From NCBI RefSeq assembly GCF_001269985.1, contig NZ_BBZB01000001.1, positions 1,922,001 through 1,986,000 of the forward strand: a stretch of DNA of 64,000 nucleotides. The letters are read 5' to 3'. Each line of letters begins with the position of its first letter. Positions within the stretch are counted from its first letter, which is position 1. The notes under the pieces were generated by a model. It ran no database searches. It was not told where the DNA came from and saw only the letters and a program-made list of their open reading frames with translations. The stretch comes from Pseudoalteromonas sp. '520P1 No. 423' (GTDB lineage Bacteria; Pseudomonadota; Gammaproteobacteria; Enterobacterales; Alteromonadaceae). Below, in pieces: positions 35,753 through 46,137 of this stretch. Position numbers and translations under genes: made by a program.

Positions 35753-36895
35753 ATGGAAGCTTTATCTGATATAAGGCTTTTTGCGAAAACACAAAAAAGT
35801 CGGGTATTAGACTTAGTTTGTAGAAGTGTTCCTGCAGTCGTTTTATTCACGTTAATTAAATCTGTTGATTTTATTGATTCAAAAGCAACTATATCTGAAT
35901 TTTTAATGGAAGCATTATTAATTATACCTATTTTGTTGCCTTTTTTTAGGTTTGGTTTACCTATTCATTTACAGCAAGCTTTATCTTTTAAGAAAAAAAT
36001 GCAAGCTAAAGACAATTTATTTTGGTTTCAACTAGTCATCTTTTTATCAATACAGCCTTTGTATTTTGTGAACTTAACCGCATATTTAATTTTATCATTA
36101 ACTGTAATTTCAGCTCTATTGTTTAACTTAGGTTGTTTTTATATTAGAGAAGGTAAAAGGCCAGGTTTCATCATTCAAAATGGCCTAGTGAATGGGTCAT
36201 TATTAATAGCTGTATGCCTTTTTATATTAAAGCCTGATAATACTAATATCTTTCATTTTATAATGATTGAAATATTTGTTTTATTATTTATTACTTTTTA
36301 CCTATATAAACCAAAAGCACCAGATCTGATAGGAATAAAGTTATCTAACATTAAACCTTATCTAGTTGACTCACTTACAACATTCTTATTCCCACTGGTA
36401 ACATATTTCACACTTAAAAATCTGTTTTATTTAAGTGTGGACTTCTTATTACTACTGAAAATAAGTGCATTTATTTCTGGCTCAATAGGTGCTCTAATTT
36501 TAATTAGAGTGAAACAATTAGATCATAATGAAGGTAAAACAGATGTATTTAATAAAATAAAGCTAAGTCTACTTAATGTTTTTTATATTTTATCTGCTGT
36601 TTCAATGATATGCGTAGCTTTTTTAGTTGAATTTAAATTACTGCCTTATTTTATTATCCTTCTTATATTTGAATTCATCCTCTTAAAATTTGGTCACTTT
36701 AATATATTACTGAATTATAAAGCTTCATATAATACTATGATAAAAATAAGCGTTATGGTGAGTGCAAGCCTTTATTTATTTAACATCACACTTTCCAATT
36801 TCAATGTAAAGCTTGATTATATTGGAGCAATTATTTTTTACTTAAGCCTTATTGGTTTATTTCATTACTTTTGTTTTAAGTATAATAATGCTTAG
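35753..36895 (+). CDS. polysaccharide membrane transporter, flippase-like
   Basis: A 380-residue protein with about ten membrane helices. It follows the sugar transferase by 4 bases. Position and topology suggest the Wzx role (flipping the lipid-linked unit), although it is shorter than the usual 12-14 helix MOP flippases and has no clear family motif. It could instead be a variant or reduced flippase. The stop overlaps the next start by 8 bases. Confidence 0.6.
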   Translation: MEALSDIRLFAKTQKSRVLDLVCRSVPAVVLFTLIKSVDFIDSKATISEFLMEALLIIPILLPFFRFGLPIHLQQALSFKKKMQAKDNLFWFQLVIFLSIQPLYFVNLTAYLILSLTVISALLFNLGCFYIREGKRPGFIIQNGLVNGSLLIAVCLFILKPDNTNIFHFIMIEIFVLLFITFYLYKPKAPDLIGIKLSNIKPYLVDSLTTFLFPLVTYFTLKNLFYLSVDFLLLLKISAFISGSIGALILIRVKQLDHNEGKTDVFNKIKLSLLNVFYILSAVSMICVAFLVEFKLLPYFIILLIFEFILLKFGHFNILLNYKASYNTMIKISVMVSASLYLFNITLSNFNVKLDYIGAIIFYLSLIGLFHYFCFKYNNA

Positions 36896-37910
36896 CTTTA
36901 CTTATGCGATGACTATTAGCTTAGCAACGATCCCAATTCCATTTATAGGATTAAAACTCTTTTTTCCGCTGGCTATTTTATTAGCATTAATAAATCATAG
37001 GCGTTTTTCATTAGTCCGCTTACTTATTAGCTTAATAATACTGACATCACTGAGTATTATATGTGTCGCGTTTAAAAATGAACCAAGTAAAGTACTTATT
37101 GTTGTTTACTGTGCAATATCTGTGAGCTTTATTTTGTTTGATTTTAAAATTAAAGCTAAAGATTGGATAAGAGTTGGCTATTTTCAAATTGTTTTTTTTG
37201 TTTTATCTATTATATCGATCCTGATATTAGATACTGATTTAATAGCACAATTTATTTATGGAGAATCAAGACATTCAACTGGTGCATTCTCATTAGTCAA
37301 ATTTAGGGGATCAGGATTATATCAAGAACCTTCAACTTTCGCATATCATTTGATAGGAATTGCTTTTGCGTTACATTTAATATCTACAAAAGATTTTTTC
37401 TATTCAAAAATATCTTTATTATTTTTCTCATTATTAAGTTTTTCTGCGGCGGCAGTTGTATCTTTAGTATTCTTGTCTTATTTAGCAATAAAAAGCCCTT
37501 TAAAATTTAAAATTAAATTAGCCATCCTTGTTTTTATTTCGCCTGCGTTTGTATGGATAGGCTATATCGTTGTTGAATTCTTACTCTATAAAATAAATGT
37601 GTATTCGCAAATGGATTTGTCTATGGTTACAAGATTTCAAGCCGTAAATTTATTTTATGAGCAGCTTCCTATTTTTGGTTTAGACGAAGAAACGCTTAAA
37701 AATAATGTTGTGTTTGATCTAGGGCCTATTTTTTCTAGTATTCTGATTTTTGGAGTATTAGCTGTACCGGTAGGCATGCTTTTAGCTTTTTGCTGCTTTA
37801 AAAGTCCAATGTTTTTGTGTTTGATAGTTACAAAAATTCCACTTACAGATCCATTACTTTGGTTTCTTGCAAATAAAATTATTGATGAAAAAAGGGTGAA
37901 CGAAGTATGA
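36888..37910 (+). CDS. O-antigen/exopolysaccharide polymerase-like protein (Wzy-type)
   Basis: About 340 residues with roughly ten helices and a periplasmic loop carrying ESRHSTGAFSLVKFRGSGLYQEPSTFAYHL; the EPSTFA segment recalls Wzy-like loops. I start it at the ATG at 36888, which overlaps the previous stop by 8 bases and suggests coupled translation; the alternative at 36852 lies deep inside that gene. It overlaps the next gene start by 4 bases. Confidence 0.7.
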   Translation: MLSFTYAMTISLATIPIPFIGLKLFFPLAILLALINHRRFSLVRLLISLIILTSLSIICVAFKNEPSKVLIVVYCAISVSFILFDFKIKAKDWIRVGYFQIVFFVLSIISILILDTDLIAQFIYGESRHSTGAFSLVKFRGSGLYQEPSTFAYHLIGIAFALHLISTKDFFYSKISLLFFSLLSFSAAAVVSLVFLSYLAIKSPLKFKIKLAILVFISPAFVWIGYIVVEFLLYKINVYSQMDLSMVTRFQAVNLFYEQLPIFGLDEETLKNNVVFDLGPIFSSILIFGVLAVPVGMLLAFCCFKSPMFLCLIVTKIPLTDPLLWFLANKIIDEKRVNEV

Positions 37911-38797
37911 AATATTTATCTATAAATATTAATGATTTAGAAAGGAAAAGGTTTGCTAATCATTTATTAGGTAATGATTGTGCTTATTATTATCATGAAA
38001 AATTAACATCTATTTTGGGGAGATGTAAATTTAACATAGCACAAACGGTTTTTATATGGGGAAGACGCCCGCCAGATATTGCAGCTTATAAACGAGCATC
38101 AAAATTAAATAAAAATATTGTTATATTACAACATGCTAAAAATCCTAGACGTGAGAGTGTTCCCTTAAATTATTATGTGAATAATTTTAAAAAAGTAGCC
38201 ATGTGGGTTTCATCTATGGGAAGGCTTAAGTTACCAAAAATTTCAAACTTAATTAAAAAAAACAATAAACAACCTAGCGTTCACATACTTTATTATACCG
38301 ATGAATACAAAGCTGAATGGCAGCAACACTTTAAGCATATTAAGAATGTCAATTATATTAAGTGTGATGAGCCTTGTGTTAGTACTTTTGGCTCTTCAAC
38401 TTCAACTATTATTAATACTCAGCCAATAAAATGTTTTTATGTTGATGAACCTTTAACTACAACGCTAGGTATAACATCTAAACAGGAACAAAATCTATTA
38501 AAACAATTATCAGAAAAAATCCAAGGTAAAATTTATGTAAAGCTACATCCAAGATCTGATTGCAATAAATATAAAGAGCTACAACAGTTTAAAGTAGTTG
38601 ATCAGATTTATAATAATGTAGATTTTTTGGCGGGTTATAGGTCATCTTTATTAGATTTTAATTTCAATACATCAAAAATGTTGCGATTAACTCAGGAGCA
38701 AGTCTGGAGTGAAGAAACTCGAATAAATTCTCGGCATGTAAGTTCATCCGATTACCTTACACAAATAAAAGAATATATAGCCGCATATGATTTATAA
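37907..38797 (+). CDS. putative glycosyltransferase, polysialyltransferase/CDP-glycerol transferase-like
   Basis: A 296-residue cytosolic protein. No standard GT motif is obvious, but YVKLHPR near residue 208 matches the HP motif of GT52/polysialyltransferase-like enzymes, and KCFYVDEPLTT holds the kind of strand-acid turn seen there. It overlaps both neighbours (ATGA join at 37907, 11 bases at 38787), placing it firmly in the polysaccharide operon. The assignment is by motif and context only. Confidence 0.5.
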   Translation: MKYLSININDLERKRFANHLLGNDCAYYYHEKLTSILGRCKFNIAQTVFIWGRRPPDIAAYKRASKLNKNIVILQHAKNPRRESVPLNYYVNNFKKVAMWVSSMGRLKLPKISNLIKKNNKQPSVHILYYTDEYKAEWQQHFKHIKNVNYIKCDEPCVSTFGSSTSTIINTQPIKCFYVDEPLTTTLGITSKQEQNLLKQLSEKIQGKIYVKLHPRSDCNKYKELQQFKVVDQIYNNVDFLAGYRSSLLDFNFNTSKMLRLTQEQVWSEETRINSRHVSSSDYLTQIKEYIAAYDL

Positions 38798-39698
38798 CAT
38801 TTTATATAGTAATAAAGATTTTGGCGGTGCTGAAATTTATGTAAGAAAAATGCAGCAAGAGTTGGGTATTACATTTATAACATTAAAAGGCGCTGGGTTT
38901 GTAAGTTTGATTAAGTTGTTATTCAAACTTATTAACCCAACCAATACTTTTATTTTTCATGACTCTAGGGCATCCGTGCTATGTATGATGCGAATTGTAT
39001 TTCAAAAAGATATTTTAGTCTTGCATGGTCCGGGTAAACACCCTAAGTCCAATTATAAATTATTTAAATTTTTAAGTTTATTTTGTAAAAAAGTCATTTT
39101 GGTTAACGAGTATATTTTTGATAAGTTACCTAATAGCAAATTTGCAATAATTGAAAATGAGTCATCTCTATTTAGCCAGGCTTCCTATAATACACATGAT
39201 GCAATCTATTTCGGTCGTATAGAAGAAACGAAAGGTGTTGATAAACTTTGTGCTGCTTGGATTAAAACATGTTCTAAAGGAAAGTTACATATAGTTGGTG
39301 ATGGCACGCTATTAGAAAAATTGAAAAAATGTTATGACCAAAAAAATATAATATTTCATGGTTCACAAACACATCAAGAAATTGAAAATCTGATTGAATT
39401 ATGTGCTTTTTATATCAGCTTAAGTCCAAGAGAAGGGAAGTCATTGTCTTTACAAGAAGCGCTGAGCACTGGGTTGATCCCCATAGTTACTAATATACCA
39501 AGTCAATCATTTTTAAACTCAGAACTTGGGTTACGTTTAATTGAAGCTAACTTAGATAATTGCGAAGACGTTTTATCTTTTTACAATGAGAGTAGTATTA
39601 AAGTAAGAAATGCCTTAGGTAAAATAGTTGAAGAGTATAATAAGCAAAAACCATGCTCTCATTGGAAAGCATCTTGGGTAAAAACATTAAATTTATAA
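38787..39698 (+). CDS. GT4-family glycosyltransferase
   Basis: A 303-residue GT-B enzyme. The C-terminal domain is clear: YFGRIEETKGVDKLCAAW, KLHIVGDGTLLEKLK, NIIFHGSQTHQEIENLIELC, and the EX7E-like SPREGKSLSLQEALSTGLIPIVT in which the two Glu bind the nucleotide sugar. The N-terminal half is short. Sugar specificity is unknown. It is the last gene of the operon. Confidence 0.88.
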   Translation: MIYNILYSNKDFGGAEIYVRKMQQELGITFITLKGAGFVSLIKLLFKLINPTNTFIFHDSRASVLCMMRIVFQKDILVLHGPGKHPKSNYKLFKFLSLFCKKVILVNEYIFDKLPNSKFAIIENESSLFSQASYNTHDAIYFGRIEETKGVDKLCAAWIKTCSKGKLHIVGDGTLLEKLKKCYDQKNIIFHGSQTHQEIENLIELCAFYISLSPREGKSLSLQEALSTGLIPIVTNIPSQSFLNSELGLRLIEANLDNCEDVLSFYNESSIKVRNALGKIVEEYNKQKPCSHWKASWVKTLNL

Positions 39699-39782
39699 AA
39701 GGTTCTTGAAAGCGCTTAACTTTGTTTAAATACAGTGTGTTTGAGTATTTCACTGTCACTAATTCCAACTTCACGATAGAAT

Positions 39783-39878
39783 TTTAAAAAAATAATAGGC
39801 TTAACACCTGAGCATTATTCAAATAAGAGAGATTTAGCCATAGATATTTATGGTGGTGTTATTCAAAGCACTAAGTAA
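39783..39878 (+). pseudogene. C-terminal remnant of an AraC-type regulator
   Basis: The frame reads ILKKIIGLTPEHYSNKRDLA and ends at TAA 39876. The FKKxxGLTPxxY pattern is the end of an AraC DNA-binding domain. Nothing of the gene remains upstream, only sequence just past the polysaccharide operon. Confidence 0.5.
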
Positions 39879-39922
39879 GGAGCTTGTTTGCAAAAAAGCC
39901 CCTTAGATTTACATTATTGCTG

Positions 39923-41373
39923 TTAGTTTACTGTGATTTCTAAGTTTGCCGCTGTGTATGCAGCATAAGCGTTAACACCCACATGCCAAGTTGATTCAGT
40001 TGTAATGGCTGTTTCACAAGATTCGCTATTACCAGTATTCCATGAACGACAATCATAGCTACTAGTTGTTGGTTGTGAGCCCTTACGAATGTAAATATCA
40101 GCATCACCGGTTCCACCAGATAAAACGGCTTTAATACTTGTAGCATTAGCTGGTGCATCTACAGTGAAATACTTCCAGCCACTTTTAGCATCAGATAGGT
40201 TTGATTCAGAAACAGTAATAGGTAATGTTGTACCACCTAGTTGGTAAGAACCAATTAAATTAACACCGCTATAAGCTGCATATCCTGAAACCATAATTGA
40301 GTATTCACCACTTTGTGTTAGCGGGCAATTTTCAACATTGCCAGACTCATATGGACGACAATCATAATTACTTTTACTCGCTGTTGAGCCTCTTTTCACA
40401 TATATATCCGCATCACCTGTACCAGTTGACGTTGAGATTGAAATATTATAAGCCCCGGTAGGTACGCTAAATGTATATGATGTTTCACTGTCTTTTGCGC
40501 CACTGATTGCGATAGCTGTATTATTTTCAAGTGCAGTCACTTCAGGAGGTAAAACAACACCTGTTCTGAAGCTTGCCATAGCTGGAGATGTTAAGTTTAG
40601 CGCACGTGCATTATCACTTTTAGTGGTTGTGCCCATTAAATCACCATTGTAGGTTTTGTTTGGATTTGACCAGTAGTTGATACGAGTACAGCCTGAAGTA
40701 CAGTTATACGCCATAACTGTGCGCCAGCGAGATTGTGGATCCTGATAACCATGACCAAAAGAGTAATAACCTGTAGCACAATCATAATCTACAATTACAA
40801 ATGCTGAAGATGCATTGGCACCAATTGCATCAGCTTGGCCACAATAGCCATTTACATCATTAACCAATACAACCACATCTGCAGCGTATTGATCACGTAA
40901 TGTATGCAATTTATCCATATAAGCATCATTTGTTGCTGCTAAACGTGTTAAGTCAGTACTTGAATTGCTTGCTTCTGTGTAAGTCACTTGTGCTTTATGA
41001 GCAAGTGAAACAGTAGCGTTTACACCTGAATTTGAATAGCCTGTATTGGTTTCTGTAATTGCTAAATCAATTAAGCTGTTGATATCCTTCACTTTAGATT
41101 TTGCAGCATTGGTATATTCCACTAATAACTTGATATCTGATGTTGCTGCAGTTGCATTGACAGTGAAATCAGTTTTTCATCTATCTCAGTAATGGTATGT
41201 TCGCCATTTTGAGTTGGTGCGATTTTGAATAAGGTATTGTCAGAACGAATTGTACCAGTTACGCCTATAGGTGATTGTACTAATGTCACTGTATCACTAT
41301 TTTGATTATTACCAATCCAAACAGTATTACCACTTGTACTTATAGAGGCATTTTGTTTAGTAAATGACACCAT
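39923..41373 (-). pseudogene. secreted metallopeptidase (reprolysin-like, M12B/M72 type) with two PPC domains, dead
   Basis: Three lesions. The gene opens at 41373 inside the propeptide with no signal peptide. A one-base frameshift near 41170 separates EIDEK from TDFTVNATAATSDIKLLVEY. And the zinc site is gone: DYDCATGYYSF joins directly to GHGYQDPQSRWRTVMAYNC, where the family has about 25 residues containing HExxHxxGxxHD. The two C-terminal PPC domains (GDADIYVKRGS and GDADIYIRKGS, each with a paired-cysteine loop) are intact. It would have been a secreted protease. Confidence 0.88.
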
Positions 41374-41522
41374 ATTACCCTTAATTGGAATGGCTAGTGA
41401 GTGCGTTGATAGTGCAATTTAAAAATGTGATATGTGAGAGTTTTTGTATGGTAGGTAAAAAAGACAGATTGAATTTTTCTGTTAGAAAGTGGAGTTACTA
41501 ATAAAGAGGTTTACTGCAGGTT

Positions 41523-41553
41523 AATCGACTACGTAATGTTTACGTAGTCGATT
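41523..41553. terminator. hairpin after the ABC-F gene
   Basis: A perfect 14-base inverted repeat (41523-41536 with 41540-41553) and a 3-base loop, six bases past the ABC-F stop codon. There is no T run on the minus strand, so it may stabilise the 3' end rather than terminate. Confidence 0.55.
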
Positions 41554-41558
41554 ATGGA

Positions 41559-43139
41559 TTAAGCGACGTCTTGAGTAAGTGCTAAATTAGACATGTACTC
41601 ATCAAATGTGCCTTGGAAATCGATCACCTGTTTGTCATTAATATCAATAATTCGCGTAGCGAGTGATGATACAAATTCACGGTCATGGCTTACAAAAATT
41701 AAAGTACCTTCGTAAACTTTTAGCGCATTATTTAATGCTTCAATTGCTTCCATATCCATGTGGTTAGTTGGCTCATCCATTACTAATACATTGATATCTT
41801 GCATCATTAATTTACCAAACAATAAACGGTTTTTCTCACCACCCGAACAATTACGGGCTTTTTTATTTGCATCATCGGCAGTAAATAATAAACGGCCTAA
41901 AATACCACGTACTGCTAAATCATCATGTTTAGTTGTACGCCATTGTGAGATCCAATCAAATATACTTAAATCATTGTCGAAATCAGCTGAACTGTCTTGA
42001 GGGCAGTAGCCCACAGAAGCATTTTCTGACCACTTAATAACACCATGATTTTGTTTAAGTTCATTAACTAAACAACGAAGCATGGTTGTTTTACCAACAC
42101 CGTTTTCACCAATAATAGCTAATTTAGCACCAGCTTCTAATATTAAATCGCCATTTTGGAATAAAGTTTCACCATCAAAACCATGGCCAAACTCTTCTAA
42201 GATAAGAGCAGAGCGATACATGGTTTTGCCAGGATCAAAACTTAAAGATGGCTTTAAACGGCTAGAAGATTTAACTTCATCAAGTTTAATTTTATCCATC
42301 TTTTTAGCACGAGAGCTTGCTTGTTTTGCTTTAGATGCATTAGCTCCAAAACGGTTTACGAAATCTTGTAACTCATTTATTTCAGCACTTTTCTTAGCGT
42401 TCTCTGCAAGTAACTGCTCTTGAATTAGGCTAGATGCTTCAATGAATTTTTCGTAGTTACCAGGGTAAATACGTAATTCACCATAATCAATATCAGCCAT
42501 ATGAGTACATACAGAGTTTAAGAAGTGTCTATCATGGGAAATGATTAACATAGTACATTTACGCTGATTTAACTCGCCAGCTAACCAGTTGATAGTATGA
42601 ATGTCTAGGTTATTTGTTGGTTCATCAAGTAATAAAATATCAGGATTTGAGAATAGTGCTTGTGCTAGTAAAACACGTAACTTCCAACCGGGTGCAACTT
42701 GTTGCATTAGACCAAAATGTAGCTCTTCTTCAATACCCGCATCTAGTAATATCTGCCCGGCACGGCTTTCCGCTGTATAACCATCCATTTCAGCAAACTG
42801 GCTTTCAAGTTCAGCAACAGCCATACCATCTTCTTCACTCATTTCTGGTAAAGAATAAATACGGTCTCGTTCTTGTTTTATTTCCCATAGGGCATTATCA
42901 CCCATGATCACAGCATCAATAACAGAATATTCTTCAAAAGCAAACTGGTCTTGACTTAAAGTACCCACTTTTAAACCTGGTGTGATTGAAACATTACCTG
43001 CGCTTGGTGCAAGGACACCGCTTAGGATTTTCATAAATGTTGATTTACCGCAACCATTTGCGCCAATTAAGCCATAGCGGTTACCGTTACCAAATTTAGC
43101 TGAAATGTTTTCAAACAAAGGCTCAGCACCAAATTGCAT
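41559..43139 (-). CDS. ybiT: ABC-F family ATPase, YbiT type
   Basis: At least 526 residues, two ATPase domains without membrane segments: Walker A GANGCGKS at 26-33 and GENGVGKT in the second domain, two signatures and two Walker B ([23 protein letters not shown]), joined by a basic linker ([17 protein letters not shown]). ABC-F proteins bind the ribosome E site and affect translation. YbiT-type members normally carry about eight more residues before TMQFG. Here these are encoded upstream (IIQTNNIT) without any ATG, GTG or TTG, only CTG or ATC codons behind GGAG. The annotated ATG may therefore be too late. Confidence 0.85.
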   Translation of the reverse strand: MQFGAEPLFENISAKFGNGNRYGLIGANGCGKSTFMKILSGVLAPSAGNVSITPGLKVGTLSQDQFAFEEYSVIDAVIMGDNALWEIKQERDRIYSLPEMSEEDGMAVAELESQFAEMDGYTAESRAGQILLDAGIEEELHFGLMQQVAPGWKLRVLLAQALFSNPDILLLDEPTNNLDIHTINWLAGELNQRKCTMLIISHDRHFLNSVCTHMADIDYGELRIYPGNYEKFIEASSLIQEQLLAENAKKSAEINELQDFVNRFGANASKAKQASSRAKKMDKIKLDEVKSSSRLKPSLSFDPGKTMYRSALILEEFGHGFDGETLFQNGDLILEAGAKLAIIGENGVGKTTMLRCLVNELKQNHGVIKWSENASVGYCPQDSSADFDNDLSIFDWISQWRTTKHDDLAVRGILGRLLFTADDANKKARNCSGGEKNRLLFGKLMMQDINVLVMDEPTNHMDMEAIEALNNALKVYEGTLIFVSHDREFVSSLATRIIDINDKQVIDFQGTFDEYMSNLALTQDVA

Positions 43140-43345
43140 TGTGATGTTATTAGTCTGGATGATAACCAGTTACTCCAAAATTGATTTTTATAACAAGTGG
43201 TTATTAACCACGCACTATTTAAGGCCGCGTATTATACATGAAATAGTGGTTCAATGGCATATTATTCGAGATACGATAAAGCCTAATTAATCCAAGTTGA
43301 TAAATTAGATGGTGAATTATAGTTTTAAATTTATGATAGCGGGAT

Positions 43346-45202
43346 TTAGAAATCCCAAAAATAATTAAGGTTAATACCGACTAAGCTTGATTTCTGTTTT
43401 TCATACTTTAATCGTAATTCCCAATTAGGTGCAAAATGGTAATTTAGCTCTAAATTAAGCTTGGTGTTACTGAGGTCAGCTAAATTGTGATTATCTCTAT
43501 ATGAAAATTCGAGTTTAGACTTGAGTTTTTTATTGAGTGTTGTAATAAAGCCTAATTTAGCCGAAAGTGAGATTTTATCTTTGTAGCCAACAAAAGCTTT
43601 GGCTCCTAACAAGGAATAGATTAACGTACTGTCATTAACAACATAGGACTTACCTAAGTGACCTTGGGCAAAATATACACCGCAATTAAGGCATGCGTTA
43701 TTTATTTGCTGGTAACCAACGGTAACAGCCCAAGCATCGGAAAAATCATCTTGCCATATTTTAGGAGCTGTATATAAAGAAGTAATATCAATCACATCAA
43801 TTTTTTTTACTTTAAGCGCCTTATCCTCAATGGCTAAAGTAAGATCAAGCATTTCGACATTAGTAAATTTATTTTTAGAGCTAAAAGATAAGTAATCAAA
43901 ATAATTCATTCTAAAGCCAATGGTATTGTAATAATCGCGATCACTGCTAGACATACCAATTGAGAACTTAGATGGTGGCATACCTAAATGTGGGGGGATG
44001 TTTTCTTTATTATTTTGATGAGTTAATGATTTGCCTAAAGGTAAAGTAAACCTCTGCTTCAATAATTTTTTTTTGGATTGAAGCAAGCTTTGGTTGTCTT
44101 TGTCTTTTGCGTGTAACACGCCAAAGTATTGTAATAAAACTTCTATAACAATTTGTTTGTCTTTAATGACCAGCTGTTGGTATTGATGATCTGAAAAATC
44201 AAATTGGTTTGCAATTAAAACCTGCGAAACATACTTTTGATTTTGGGTTAATTGCTCAAAGTAATTATGTAAAATTGATTCGTTTGATGGGATGTATTTT
44301 ATGTCGTTAACTAAAGATTGATGATAGTTATGCTTAGTTAATTTTTTTATCACAGAACTTGGCATCACCCATAGACTATCATCAGCGATGAGTTGTTGAT
44401 CTAAAACAAGCTCTAATAATTTTGCAATATGAAAGGCACAGTTTTCATCAATAAAATAATAATCAAACTTAACCCCTAATAACTCCCAAATATGATTTGT
44501 GATTAAATTAACATCGAATTGAGATAAGTTTAGTTTATATTCCCATAAATCTCTTAATTCGATATCAGTGTAATTATGATGATGGCGATAAAATTGTTTG
44601 TCAGAAAAACCTGCGTCATAACCACCAAAAATACCTCTTAAAATATAGATTATTGGATTTTCAGCATTGGGCACTATTGCTCCATAATTGATACTTGAAT
44701 CAAGCAAATTGTTACTATTTACATTATTGAGTTTTAAAAAAAGATGGCCATACATTGAAGCTGGATTACTCATGTAACCTGATGCAAATACTAAACTTAA
44801 TGATTCAATATTTAATTGTTTTCGCCATTTTTGATATTTGGTACAAGTAATATCTTTAAATGTACCATATTGAGATAAATCAATATGCTTTTTGATTACC
44901 TGGTATCTGGCTGGGAATTGACATTGCGGGTGTTGATCTACAAATTCTATGTTGGTTAGCGGTTGCTTGAAAGCTGCTATAGTGGCTTTTAGTTCTGTTA
45001 AAGCTGTGCTGTTTCTGGTTTTACTCAACCAAAAGTGCTCACTTGTAATATAACTTTGATTATCTGACTTTATATGCAGTAATTTTTTCCATTGTTTATT
45101 GTGTGAAAATTCTTCTAATGTTTGAAACTCAGCTTTTGCAATTGGTGTTAACAACAAAAAAAAGGTAATGATAAATACAAAAGCAGATAATTGAAATTTC
45201 AC
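43346..45202 (-). CDS. DUF4105 (Lnb N-terminal-like) periplasmic/outer-membrane protein
   Basis: A 618-residue protein with a signal peptide (1-24). Residues about 150-300 form the DUF4105 domain: LSLVFASGYMSNPASMYGHLFLKLN, then the DAGFSDKQFYRHHHNY block and FDYYFIDENCAFHIAKLLE, which carry conserved His, Asn and Cys. This domain is shared with the N-terminus of lacto-N-biosidase chaperone-like proteins and resembles cysteine-peptidase-like folds. The C-terminal 220 residues are beta-rich and could form an outer-membrane barrel. It commonly neighbours DUF3015, as here. Function unknown. Confidence 0.82.
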   Translation of the reverse strand: MKFQLSAFVFIITFFLLLTPIAKAEFQTLEEFSHNKQWKKLLHIKSDNQSYITSEHFWLSKTRNSTALTELKATIAAFKQPLTNIEFVDQHPQCQFPARYQVIKKHIDLSQYGTFKDITCTKYQKWRKQLNIESLSLVFASGYMSNPASMYGHLFLKLNNVNSNNLLDSSINYGAIVPNAENPIIYILRGIFGGYDAGFSDKQFYRHHHNYTDIELRDLWEYKLNLSQFDVNLITNHIWELLGVKFDYYFIDENCAFHIAKLLELVLDQQLIADDSLWVMPSSVIKKLTKHNYHQSLVNDIKYIPSNESILHNYFEQLTQNQKYVSQVLIANQFDFSDHQYQQLVIKDKQIVIEVLLQYFGVLHAKDKDNQSLLQSKKKLLKQRFTLPLGKSLTHQNNKENIPPHLGMPPSKFSIGMSSSDRDYYNTIGFRMNYFDYLSFSSKNKFTNVEMLDLTLAIEDKALKVKKIDVIDITSLYTAPKIWQDDFSDAWAVTVGYQQINNACLNCGVYFAQGHLGKSYVVNDSTLIYSLLGAKAFVGYKDKISLSAKLGFITTLNKKLKSKLEFSYRDNHNLADLSNTKLNLELNYHFAPNWELRLKYEKQKSSLVGINLNYFWDF

Positions 45203-45231
45203 TATTAAACTCTGAGTTTTAGCTAAAAAGA

Positions 45232-45251
45232 AAGGACCTTAAAAGGTCCTT
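45232..45251 (-). terminator. attenuating terminator between DUF3015 and DUF4105
   Basis: AAGGACCTT/AAGGTCCTT with a 2-base loop, followed on the minus strand by TTCTTTTT. It lies between two same-direction genes, so it may reduce transcription into DUF4105. Confidence 0.7.
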
Positions 45252-45273
45252 CATGTATCACTTACTACTAGAT

Positions 45274-45753
45274 TTATACGTTAGTTGCACAAGACTTAGT
45301 AAAATCAGATGCTACATTTTTTTCTAGAACATTATATAAAGCTTCTGGACTATTAGCTGATTCAGCTACATAATCTTCTCGGATTGCTTTAACAATTTCG
45401 CCATGAGTATTTGCTTCACAGCCTCTAAGCTCTAGCATAGCTGTAATGTATTCGCCCTCACCAACGGCTAACTCTTGTTCGATTGTAGGCATAGTTGCCT
45501 TAATGAACATTGCTGTTTTAGCTCTTTCGCCCTCACATGTTTCTTGTGAAGATATATTTGAAGATACGGCAGTGGTACCTAAATCCCAAATTACATTTGA
45601 GATTGCAGCTGCTGCAGTATTTTCATTAAAAATCATTGCGCCAATACCACAATCAGTCCACGGGTTAAGTTGTTTTTTCTCAGCCGCTGCAGGTAAAGAA
45701 ACTAAAGTAGTTAATGTGCCTAGTAATAAAGATGAGATTATTGTTTTTTTCAT
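45274..45753 (-). CDS. DUF3015 exported protein
   Basis: 159 residues: signal peptide 1-24 (cut after AAA), then NPWTDCGIGAMIFNENTAAAAISNVIWDLGTTAVSS, the DUF3015 signature. Four cysteines (DCGIG, ETCEG, RGCEA, KSCATNV) suggest two disulphides in the periplasm. The family is of unknown function. Upstream of the DUF4105 gene in the same direction. Confidence 0.88.
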   Translation of the reverse strand: MKKTIISSLLLGTLTTLVSLPAAAEKKQLNPWTDCGIGAMIFNENTAAAAISNVIWDLGTTAVSSNISSQETCEGERAKTAMFIKATMPTIEQELAVGEGEYITAMLELRGCEANTHGEIVKAIREDYVAESANSPEALYNVLEKNVASDFTKSCATNV

Positions 45754-45803
45754 TTTGGTACTTCCTTGAAGTTACTACGTAGTATGTAAAACGGGGAATA
45801 TAA

Positions 45804-45989
45804 TCATTTCATAATCAAATTACCAGTAAAATTTCTTATGAACAGATTAGAAACTCCACGTAAAACTTCTTGATAAAGTTGCGGTATTTTGGTGATCACG
45901 TCTAAATGAAATAAAGCTTCGTAGTAAAGAAGATATATATTTTTTTTATGATGCACTAAATAACTGTCTGATTTAATTTTATTAAGCAA
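45804..45989 (-). pseudogene. C-terminal remnant of a LysR-type regulator
   Basis: The frame contains SYLVHHKKNIYLLYYEALFHL, matching YYLVHHKEKYISPLLQSFISF at the end of the LysR gene at 46525. The DNA around 45905-45970 also aligns with 46550-46615. It is what is left of a related regulator. Confidence 0.6.
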
Positions 45990-46137
45990 GGCAGTTTTAT
46001 GTATTTGATGGCAGTTTTAGCTGCTAAATACCTATGCATTCATTAGCTATAGCATTGTTTTTATATAATTAATCACATATTGTAGTGAAATTAATAACTA
46101 TAAACCTTATATGGTTTTTAAACTCAACGGTAGAAAA

